Assembly (NCBI GenBank): GCA_964365905.1
Contig: CAYIRQ010000034.1
Coordinates: forward strand, 1-12,254
Source: CAYIRQ01 sp964365905
Lineage (GTDB): Bacteria; Patescibacteriota; Gracilibacteria; Peribacterales; Peribacteraceae
Direction: 5' to 3'
Length of the DNA: 12,254 bases
Shown here: positions 5,473-10,653 of the stretch, piece after piece
Position numbering within the stretch: position 1 is the stretch's first letter
How the letters are laid out: every line of letters starts with the position of its first letter
Made by a program: the position numbers and the translations under genes
The notes under the pieces: generated by a model
The model's input: only the letters and a program-made list of their open reading frames with translations
Told to the model about the DNA's origin: nothing
The model's database searches: none

Positions 5473-6237
5473 GTGCTCGAACGTCTCCAAAAAATCCTTT
5501 CCGCCCGTGGTCTTGCCTCTCGTCGCAAGGCTGAGGAATACATTGAGGCAGGTCTCGTGAGAGTGAATGGAAAAGTTGCCATCCTGGGGCAGAAGGCGGA
5601 CCCGGAGAAAGATCGCATTGAAGTGGATGGAACGGTCCTGAAGGAGCGACAGGAAATGCTCTATTACGTCATGCAGAAGCCGGTGGGAGTGGAGACCAGT
5701 AACATTGAGAGGAGAGGAAAGAGAGGAGGAGAGGAGGAGAGGACGGTTCGGGATCTGCTGCCTTCCAAACTTCAAGGAAAAATCTTCCCCGTCGGTCGCC
5801 TCGATAAGGACAGCTCCGGTCTTCTCCTTTTCACGAACGACGGCGCACTTGCGTATCGTCTGACGCACCCCAAATTTGAGCATGAAAAGGAATATGAGGT
5901 TGTTGTGCAACGACCGATCCCGGAAGGCGCAATACGAAAGCTGGAGAGGGGACTCATGATTTTCGGTATGAGGACGAAGCCCGCTTCCGTGCAGAGACTC
6001 TCAGGCCGCCGGTTTCGCATGGCCCTCACCGAGGGACGCAATCGTCAGATCCGGCGCATGTGCCAGAAGGTAGGATACCCGGTGCAGAAGCTGCATCGCA
6101 TGCGTATCGTCACACTGACCGATCCGGATCTTGCGGCAGGGGAGATGCGACTACTGACGGAGAAGGAGAGAGGGGAGTTACTGAAGGCGGTGGGGCTTCT
6201 GGGCGCCCCAGAAGGGCGCCCCTACACGCGAACATGA
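5473..6237 (+). CDS. RsuA/RluB/RluE/RluF-family rRNA pseudouridine synthase
   Basis: The product has 254 residues and a GTG start. An N-terminal S4 RNA-binding domain (about 1-50, LQKILSARGLASRRKAEEYI) is followed by the catalytic domain with GRLDKDSSGLLLFTNDG (108-124), where D111 is the nucleophile, then KEYEV (139-143) and EGRNRQIRRM (187-196). It isomerises uridine in rRNA; the exact target (16S or 23S) cannot be read from this sequence. RluB is the closer guess. Residues 79-90 (an Arg/Gly/Glu-rich loop) are about six longer than usual and come from a purine-rich AGAGG repeat. The tail GAPEGRPYTRT (244-254) is encoded by a GC-rich hairpin repeat and is probably not part of the original enzyme. 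Confidence 0.9.
   Translation: MLERLQKILSARGLASRRKAEEYIEAGLVRVNGKVAILGQKADPEKDRIEVDGTVLKERQEMLYYVMQKPVGVETSNIERRGKRGGEEERTVRDLLPSKLQGKIFPVGRLDKDSSGLLLFTNDGALAYRLTHPKFEHEKEYEVVVQRPIPEGAIRKLERGLMIFGMRTKPASVQRLSGRRFRMALTEGRNRQIRRMCQKVGYPVQKLHRMRIVTLTDPDLAAGEMRLLTEKERGELLKAVGLLGAPEGRPYTRT
5706..5744. repeat. AGAGG-type purine repeat inside the pseudouridine synthase gene
   Basis: A run of GAGAGGAGAGG-like units makes an all-purine tract on the coding strand. The same unit style occurs in the livH-livM gap (11510-11556). It encodes the Glu/Arg/Gly loop at residues 79-90. Confidence 0.5.
6196..6224. repeat. GGGCGCCC hairpin repeat at the pseudouridine synthase 3' end
   Basis: CTTCTGGG (6196-6203) pairs with CCCAGAAG (6207-6214), and a second GGGCGCCCC follows immediately. 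It encodes the GAPEGRP tail. It can form a strong stem but has no T tract. Confidence 0.65.
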
Positions 6238-6252
6238 AATTGTGTTTGTAAT

Positions 6253-6272
6253 GGGTGCGCTTAGGCGCACCC
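6253..6272 (+). repeat. perfect 8-bp hairpin downstream of the pseudouridine synthase
   Basis: GGGTGCGC and GCGCACCC are separated by the loop TTAG. It is probably an RNA hairpin at the end of the upstream transcript. The absence of a T run means that intrinsic termination is uncertain. Confidence 0.6.
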
Positions 6273-6306
6273 CATCGCTGCAAGCGCTACAATGTGTTAC
6301 GAGTCA

Positions 6307-6315
6307 TGGTATGAC
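6307..6315 (+). promoter_or_regulatory. possible extended -10 box of the holin-like gene
   Basis: TG-G-TATGAC (hexamer 6310-6315) ends 10 nt before the ATG at 6326. An alternative is TACAAT at 6288-6293, with a leader of about 26 nt. TACAAT is the better hexamer and the first site has the better position, so I cannot choose. Confidence 0.35.
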
Positions 6316-6325
6316 ATGACACTCT

Positions 6326-6721
6326 ATGTCTCCCAATCCCACCCGTCTCCGCATCCTTCGCATTCTCTTTCGGATCACTGCGAACGTGGGCGTTGTCGTT
6401 TTTCTGCGCGAGCTCCTGCCAACCTCCTTTCTCCTCTCGGGAGGGATCAAGTCGGCGGTTGCCATGAGCCTGCTCTTCACGCTTCTCAATGCGATCGTGC
6501 TCCCCCTTCTTCGCTTGATCGTGCTTCCTATCCGTCTTCTTGCCACTCTCATTGCAACCGTGCTCGTGAACATTGCATTCCTCTGGATCACGGTGCAAGC
6601 CGTATCAATCCTTGCGATTCCCGGGTTCACCTTTGCAGTGGGAGGCGGGATCGCGGGATGGTTGATCGTCAGCGCAGCGCTGGGACTCAGTAACGGCCTT
6701 GTACGCATGATCGCGCGGTGA
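6326..6721 (+). CDS. phage holin family IV-like (PF04020-type) membrane protein
   Basis: The product has 131 residues and four hydrophobic segments (about 18-30, 42-62, 70-98 and 101-122). The segment NAIVLPLLRLIVLPIRLLATL (55-75) matches the N-x-x-x-x-P-x-L-x-x-x-x-L-P pattern of this widespread chromosomal family, named after a phage holin but of unknown function. Nothing else in the window is phage-like, so a role in lysis is not implied. The stop faces the RlmI remnant on the other strand, 35 nt away. Confidence 0.75.
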   Translation: MSPNPTRLRILRILFRITANVGVVVFLRELLPTSFLLSGGIKSAVAMSLLFTLLNAIVLPLLRLIVLPIRLLATLIATVLVNIAFLWITVQAVSILAIPGFTFAVGGGIAGWLIVSAALGLSNGLVRMIAR

Positions 6722-6756
6722 CGAACAGGTCATGTGCACGGCTGATCTCTGAAGCG

Positions 6757-6981
6757 TCACTCGACCCACAGAAGAAAACTCTTCAGATACTCCGTTTCCG
6801 GATGGCAGATATGCACCGGATGGTCCGCAGCCTGAATGTGGCGTCCCAGAATGCGTGCGGAGCGGCGCGCCTGCCTCGATGCATGGAACATGATTGTCCG
6901 AAAGAGCGATTCATCGATGTGGTGGGAGCAGGAGCAGGTGAGAAGCAGGCTGCCCGAAGGCAGGGCTTCGAAGGCGCCGAT
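6757..6981 (-). pseudogene. C-terminal remnant of an RlmI-type rRNA methyltransferase
   Basis: On the minus strand about 75 codons, ending with TGA at 6757-6759, match the end of RlmI/YccW-type class I methyltransferases: LPSGSLLLTCSCSHHIDESLF, then DHPVHICHPETEYLKSFLLWVE. TCSCSHH and the P-E-T-x-Y-L-K ending are hallmarks. The PUA domain, the SAM-binding motif and the D-P-P motif that should come before are missing. The frame is open to an ATG at 7014, but similarity stops near 6981 and no other frame on this strand to 7150 shows the missing part. It is therefore a deletion remnant, unless the short frame has been kept for another purpose. Confidence 0.75.
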
Positions 6982-7087
6982 CTCGAATGGAACCGAAGTC
7001 ATCTTCAGTATCACGTCGGAGACCTTACCCGAACATCGTCATCTTCACCGGCGGATGAATCACGCGCATTGCGTCACTCATTGGGGG

Positions 7088-7101
7088 ACGACGTACGTCG
7101 T
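7088..7101. repeat. perfect 14-bp palindrome
   Basis: ACGACGTACGTCGT is a perfect dyad about 70 bp upstream of the PRMT-like gene start. It could be an operator or a chance dyad. It is the first of three dyads between the RlmI remnant and this gene. Confidence 0.5.
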
Positions 7102-7112
7102 GACGTGCCTTC

Positions 7113-7131
7113 CCTATCGGTTCCCGATGGG
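7113..7131. repeat. 8-bp stem-loop upstream of the PRMT-like gene
   Basis: CCTATCGG and CCGATGGG pair with one G-T wobble around the loop TTC. On the minus strand it could belong to the vanished 5' part of the RlmI locus. Confidence 0.4.
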
Positions 7132-7145
7132 TTCCTGCTGATGCG

Positions 7146-7165
7146 GGGCAATGGTAGCATTGCCC
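7146..7165. promoter_or_regulatory. inverted repeat overlapping the PRMT-like gene promoter
   Basis: GGGCAATG (7146-7153) and CATTGCCC (7158-7165) form a perfect 8-bp dyad around GTAG. The extended -10 box TG-G-TAGCAT (7152-7160) lies inside it. A protein bound there would block the polymerase, so it may be an operator, but a GC-rich repeat hairpin is equally possible. Confidence 0.4.
7152..7160 (+). promoter_or_regulatory. extended -10 promoter of the PRMT-like gene
   Basis: TG-G-TAGCAT (hexamer 7155-7160) ends 11 nt before the ATG at 7172. Transcription would begin about 5 nt before the start codon, excluding the upstream in-frame ATG at 7151. Confidence 0.45.
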
Positions 7166-7171
7166 GGACTC

Positions 7172-8086
7172 ATGATTGATTTTCAGCGGAAAATTCTCGG
7201 GGATGATGTTCGCAATCGGGCATTCGAGGAGGCCTTGAAGCGCACAGTCCGTCCGGGCATGGTGGTCGTCGATATCGGCGCGGGGACGGGATATCTCAGC
7301 TTTCTCGCGCGGAAGCTGGGAGCGAAGGAGTGCATTCTCATTGAGCAATCCGCAGCACTCAGGCTTGCGAAAAAAATTGCACGGGAAAATAAGATCACGG
7401 GTTGCACCTTTCTCGATGCGCACTCCATTGAAGTAAACCTTCCCCCGACGGCAGATATCGTTTTCTCAGAAACGCTCGGCAACTTCGCTCTTGAGGAGCA
7501 CATCCTCGAAAATCTCATGGATGCGAAAAGATTCCTGAAATCAGGAGGCACGATGATTCCTCAGGGTCTCAAACAATTTGTCGCGCCGATTGTGCGGAGC
7601 GAAACACTCTCGGAGATTGATGTCTGGAGAACGATTCGTGGCGGACTCAACTTTGAGTCTGCCCGAAGCATTGCGCTCCAGAATCTCTACGTCGGGAAGG
7701 TGGAGGAAGGGGATTTGCTGAAGCAAGGAACACGCTCATTCGATGCCATCGATTTTCAGAAGAAGGAGAGCAGTGTGCGAAAGGGGAACGTGGAGTGGGA
7801 TATAGAGGAGGACGTAACAATCTATGGCTTCGGAGTATGGTGGGAGTGCACGCTCGTTCCCGGCGTGATCCTTTCCACGAGTCCTGCAAGTCCAGAAACA
7901 CACTGGGAACAAATCGTGCTCCCGATCCTTCAACCTTTAGAGTGCAGAAAAGGGGACCATGTTCGCTTGCAGATTGCTTCCGATACGCGCTATCGCGTTG
8001 GCCTGCGGGTACGGTGGGTTGCCACTCTTCTGCATTCTGAAAAAGTCATTGTAGAGCAGGCGATGGATAATCGTCGCGGAGCATAG
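7172..8086 (+). CDS. protein arginine methyltransferase-like (PRMT) enzyme
   Basis: The product is a 304-residue class I SAM methyltransferase whose motifs follow the eukaryotic PRMT core in order. FQRKILGDDVRNRAF (4-18) resembles the H-x-x-M-L-x-D-x-x-R helix. Motif I is VDIGAGTG (33-40). The post-I acidic residue is in ILIEQS (E58). The double-E loop is SETLGNFALEE (99-109), with E100 and E109 at the nine-residue spacing of PRMT1. A C-terminal beta region contains STSPASPETHWEQ (235-247), which includes the THW loop otherwise typical of PRMTs. The N-terminal Y-F-x-x-Y motif is not visible. The expected reaction is methyl transfer from SAM to a protein arginine guanidinium; the substrate is unknown. 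It has its own promoter and no obvious partner. The longer start at 7151 falls in the promoter. Confidence 0.82.
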   Translation: MIDFQRKILGDDVRNRAFEEALKRTVRPGMVVVDIGAGTGYLSFLARKLGAKECILIEQSAALRLAKKIARENKITGCTFLDAHSIEVNLPPTADIVFSETLGNFALEEHILENLMDAKRFLKSGGTMIPQGLKQFVAPIVRSETLSEIDVWRTIRGGLNFESARSIALQNLYVGKVEEGDLLKQGTRSFDAIDFQKKESSVRKGNVEWDIEEDVTIYGFGVWWECTLVPGVILSTSPASPETHWEQIVLPILQPLECRKGDHVRLQIASDTRYRVGLRVRWVATLLHSEKVIVEQAMDNRRGA

Positions 8087-8109
8087 AAGTTGGAATGTGC
8101 TGAAAATTA

Positions 8110-8118
8110 TGCTACAAT
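8110..8118 (+). promoter_or_regulatory. extended -10 promoter of the 101-residue membrane protein gene
   Basis: TG-C-TACAAT (hexamer 8113-8118) ends 12 nt before the ATG at 8131, predicting a leader of about 6 nt. It lies in the short gap after the PRMT-like gene. Confidence 0.5.
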
Positions 8119-8130
8119 GGTGGGATTTCG

Positions 8131-8436
8131 ATGCAAACATCCACACCCGTAGCGGCGACGAATACCATCTGGGTGATCAATCTCAGCATTGGCCTTGCGG
8201 TGGTCGGAGCAATGTTCCTTGTCTATGGCGCCATCATGACGACACCGGTGCTCTATGGATCACTCCTCTCGCTCCATGCGAGCATTCTCGGAATTCCGGC
8301 CGGAGCCGATCTCGCGGTTGTTGCCGCAACTCTTCCCCATATTCCTCAATCTGTGTTTCTCGCGGGATGTTTTCTGATTGTTGAAGGCGCGTGTCTCGAT
8401 GTGTGCAGGAGGCTCCGGAACTTGCATAAAGCATAA
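8131..8436 (+). CDS. hypothetical small membrane protein, two transmembrane segments
   Basis: The product has 101 residues with hydrophobic segments at about 13-36 and 74-90 and a Cys-containing, Arg-rich end (CLDVCRRLRNLHKA). Between them lies a small-residue loop (GIPAGADLAVVAATLPH). No family is recognised. The promoter and the absence of a better frame support it. It converges with pyrK, with a 30-bp palindrome between them. Confidence 0.6.
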   Translation: MQTSTPVAATNTIWVINLSIGLAVVGAMFLVYGAIMTTPVLYGSLLSLHASILGIPAGADLAVVAATLPHIPQSVFLAGCFLIVEGACLDVCRRLRNLHKA

Positions 8437-8453
8437 AAAATTGCATTTCGCGA

Positions 8454-8483
8454 CATTCTCATATTCTGCAGAATATGAGAATG
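8454..8483. terminator. perfect 30-bp palindrome between convergent genes
   Basis: CATTCTCATATTCTG is followed directly by its exact reverse complement. As RNA it would fold into a 13-bp stem with a TGCA loop from either strand. It lies 18 nt past the small membrane gene stop and 18 nt past the pyrK stop, so a bidirectional terminator is the simplest reading. T tracts are not adjacent; on the minus strand a T6 run follows about 11 nt later. Confidence 0.55.
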
Positions 8484-8501
8484 ATTTGGTGAAGAACATA
8501 T

Positions 8502-9401
8502 TTAGAACACATGTTTTTTACCGAGTGCATCGCGGTGGTACACACCGAAATCCGTGAGTTGCACGCAGAGATCATTCGAGACGACGGGGCCGTCCGTACA
8601 GAGTCGGATCCCGAGGGGATCCATGACGCAGTTGCCGCAGAGCCCATAGCCGCACTTCATGTAACGCTCGAGGCTCATGAAGCAGGAAGTCTTTTTCTCA
8701 GCGCAGATCTGAGAGATTTTCTTTAACATTAATTCCGGACCGCATGCAAAGACAGACACTACGTCATGCTGAGCAGGCCCCGCGACGTGCTTCGATGCTT
8801 CGACGCGGCTCAGCACAGGCTTACTCAGCATGAGGTCGCGGGGCCATGTCGAAGCACCTCGCTCCTGAAGCAATGTTTCCAGCACTTCCGTATTTCTTCC
8901 CTTATATCCCATCGACCCATCATCGGTTGAAACGTGCAACTGCGTGTGTGGAAGCTTCTGAATTTCCTCGAGATAGAGGAGGTGTTCTTTGCTCCGTGCG
9001 CCGACGATGAAGTCGATCCTACAATGATCTTTGAGTGCTTCTTTCGCGACGAAGTACATCGGGGCGGCGCCGTAGCCGCCGGCAACGAGGATGAGATGCT
9101 GCTTTGGTTGCCATTCATAATGCGTTCCAAATGGGCCACGGAGGCCGATGAGGTCTCCCGTGTTTTTCTGGAAGAGCTGCTTCGTCATGTCGCCGACGTC
9201 GAAGAACGTGACCTTCGTTTCCGTTCCATCATCCATGGCGATGCTCATGGGCACTTCGTCCACACCCGGCAGCCACACCATGAGGAATTGTCCCGGTTTT
9301 GCTTTGAAAGAAACAGGGAAGGTGAAGGTTTTGACATGCGCAGTTTCCTGCTTGATAGAAGCAATGGGGTAGGTCTTGGGAAGACAGTTTACAACAGGCA
9401 T
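8502..9401 (-). CDS. pyrK: dihydroorotate dehydrogenase electron transfer subunit PyrK
   Basis: The product has 299 residues. It passes electrons between NAD and the PyrD subunit through FAD and a [2Fe-2S] cluster in pyrimidine synthesis. The flavin region PGVDEVPMSIA (45-55) has Val where bacterial PyrK usually has Arg (RPxSI), as I recall from archaeal forms. The nucleotide-binding loop is VAGGYGAAPMYF (106-117), and FACGPELM is at 218-225. The cluster cysteines are C250, C255, C258 and C268 (C-x4-C-x2-C-x9-C). Residues about 183-212 (ending KHVAGPAQHD) interrupt the link between the Rossmann strand and FACGP and are encoded by an inserted repeat. The frame is open upstream to 9620 through repeat copy C, but MPVVNCLPKTYPI starts the domain properly. 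It follows pyrD. Confidence 0.93.
   Translation of the reverse strand: MPVVNCLPKTYPIASIKQETAHVKTFTFPVSFKAKPGQFLMVWLPGVDEVPMSIAMDDGTETKVTFFDVGDMTKQLFQKNTGDLIGLRGPFGTHYEWQPKQHLILVAGGYGAAPMYFVAKEALKDHCRIDFIVGARSKEHLLYLEEIQKLPHTQLHVSTDDGSMGYKGRNTEVLETLLQERGASTWPRDLMLSKPVLSRVEASKHVAGPAQHDVVSVFACGPELMLKKISQICAEKKTSCFMSLERYMKCGYGLCGNCVMDPLGIRLCTDGPVVSNDLCVQLTDFGVYHRDALGKKHVF
8766..8857. repeat. palindromic element inserted in frame within pyrK
   Basis: GGCCCCGCGAC (8776-8786) and GTCGCGGGGCC (8835-8845) form an 11-bp inverted repeat. ATGCTGAG (8766-8773) and CTCAGCAT, and GTGCTTCGA and TCGAAGCAC, are further complementary pairs in an interleaved order. The middle carries CTTCGACGCGGCTCAGCACAG-like sequence, known to me as a common dispersed repeat. 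It encodes about 30 residues without breaking the frame. Confidence 0.8.
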
Positions 9402-9409
9402 GGAAACAG

Positions 9410-9415
9410 AACATA
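9410..9415 (-). promoter_or_regulatory. possible -10 box of pyrK
   Basis: On the minus strand TATGTT, preceded by TG, ends 8 nt before the ATG at 9401. The arrangement is the same as upstream of trmD, and in both cases a CCTCTCCC repeat lies directly upstream. It is a weak hexamer. Confidence 0.35.
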
Positions 9416-9420
9416 CACAT

Positions 9421-9490
9421 TCTCTCTCCCTGCGGGAGAGAGGGAGAGTGAGGGGCCCCTCACCCTGACCCTCTCCCTTGGGGAGAGGGG
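9421..9490. repeat. CCTCTCCC palindromic repeat, copy C
   Basis: CTCTCTCCCTGCGGGAGAGAG, then GTGAGGGGCCCCTCAC, then CCCTCTCCCTTGGGGAGAGGG. It fills the gap between pyrD and pyrK. It has no stop codon in the pyrK frame. Confidence 0.88.
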
Positions 9491-9520
9491 ATGTCTCAAT
9501 CGAGTTTCGGATTTTCCGTT

Positions 9521-10504
9521 TCATGTCGTTGCCGAGGAATGCTTCAAATATCCCTTCCCCAGCGGATGCGCCCCTCCAATGATTTCCGTGAGACTTTTCA
9601 CCCCGTTTGCATCGCACCACAGCCTTATTTCTTCGCAGATGAGCTTGAAGATCGTCTCCCCGCGCTCCCAGAGCGCAGTTCCGATACCAATGAGACTTGC
9701 TCCCGCCATCATGAGCTCGATGGCATCTTCCCCCGTCACGACTCCTCCTGTTCCAATGATCGGTACCGTGCCGCCTGTCGCGCTGTAACAGTCCGCAATG
9801 CAGCGGACGGCGATCGGCTTGATGGCACGACCCGAGAGACCCCCCACTTTGTTCGCAAGGATCGGCATGCGGGTTTTGAGGTCAATCGCCATTCCAGGGC
9901 CCACGGTGTTGATGACCGTGAGACCATCGGCGCCCGCTTCGGAAACGCCTCTCGCGATCATCCCGATATTCTCCACGTTCGGGGAGAGTTTGATGAAGAT
10001 GGGTATCGTACCGACGTTGCCCTTTACGATTTTTGTGACTGCGATCGCATCGGGGAGGGAGCATGCGAAGGGTTTGCCAAACTCGTCCTCCACATTCGGA
10101 CAACTGATATTCACTTCGATCGCATCGGGCGTGAGTGCCGCAATCTTCTCCGCTGTCGCCCCGAAATTTTCCACGGTCTCTGCGATGATATTTGCGATGA
10201 GCGGCGGTCGTTTTTCTTTTGGAATAGTTTCCCGCCATTCAAGAAATGTGCCGATCTCTTCACGGGCTTTTTCCGGTCCCGCATCGGGTACCCCGACGGC
10301 ATTCAGAGACCAGTATGGAGTTGAAATGATCGTGGGATTCGGATGCCCCCTGTGTTCCCGGAGCCAGAGAGACTTCGTGGTGATTGCCCCCGCTCCTCCT
10401 TCCGTCGCCCGCCTCCAACCGCTCGCCGTAATGCCCCAGATGCCCGAGGCGAGAACGGTGGGGTTTCCGAAGTGGATGCCGAGGATGTTTTGCTGGAGAT
10501 TCAC
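9521..10504 (-). CDS. pyrD: dihydroorotate dehydrogenase class 1B, catalytic subunit PyrD
   Basis: The product is a 327-residue FMN TIM barrel oxidising dihydroorotate to orotate in the cytoplasm. Visible are NPTVLASGIWG (14-24), TTKS (42-45), NAVGVPDAG (68-76), VNISCPN (131-137) with the catalytic Cys135 of class 1 enzymes, KLSPN (172-176), VINTVGPG (197-204), GGLSGRAIKP (221-230) and GTGGVVTGEDA (251-261). Cys as base and the following pyrK indicate the NAD-linked 1B type. The start is a GTG at 10504, giving the expected N-terminal MNLQQNILGIHF. It is separated from pyrK by copy C of the repeat and from livM by 149 nt of repeat-like sequence. Overall it looks closer to archaeal-style PyrD; this is an impression only. 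Confidence 0.95.
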   Translation of the reverse strand: MNLQQNILGIHFGNPTVLASGIWGITASGWRRATEGGAGAITTKSLWLREHRGHPNPTIISTPYWSLNAVGVPDAGPEKAREEIGTFLEWRETIPKEKRPPLIANIIAETVENFGATAEKIAALTPDAIEVNISCPNVEDEFGKPFACSLPDAIAVTKIVKGNVGTIPIFIKLSPNVENIGMIARGVSEAGADGLTVINTVGPGMAIDLKTRMPILANKVGGLSGRAIKPIAVRCIADCYSATGGTVPIIGTGGVVTGEDAIELMMAGASLIGIGTALWERGETIFKLICEEIRLWCDANGVKSLTEIIGGAHPLGKGYLKHSSATT

Positions 10505-10510
10505 TTGGAG

Positions 10511-10629
10511 TATCGGAATATCAGAATAACAGAGTATCAGGATCGGGTTCTGTTACTCAAATTTTCCTCTGCTGCGGAAACCCCGCTTCGCCCTCTTGGA
10601 GCTTCCTCCTTCGCCGAGGCTTCGGAGGA
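10511..10629. repeat. repeat-rich gap between livM and pyrD
   Basis: This gap carries TATCGGAAT, ATCAGAAT and TATCAGGAT direct units (10511-10540) and then an imperfect palindrome (10604-10629) built from TCCTCCTTCG and CTTCGGAGGA. The second resembles a dispersed element that I recall from CPR genomes. No gene is seen in it. Confidence 0.5.
10515..10523 (-). promoter_or_regulatory. possible extended -10 box of pyrD
   Basis: On the minus strand TG-A-TATTCC ends 10 nt before the GTG at 10504. It is embedded in a stretch of TATCAG-like units (10511-10540), so the match may be incidental. Confidence 0.25.
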
Positions 10630-10653
10630 CAGGTCGCAGGGCAGGCAGCGCCT

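Noticed and set aside
6326..6721. Prophage signal from the holin-like protein
   Set aside because: This family is common as a chromosomal membrane protein, and no other phage gene is seen.
6718..7179. 153-codon plus-strand frame after the holin-like gene
   Set aside because: It is antisense to the RlmI remnant, contains no recognisable motif and has no promoter like those of its neighbours.
8934..10529. Long plus-strand open frames (8934-9788, 9491-10324, 9798-10529)
   Set aside because: They are antisense to pyrK and pyrD, which have clear catalytic and cofactor motifs. No family motif is visible in the plus-strand translations.
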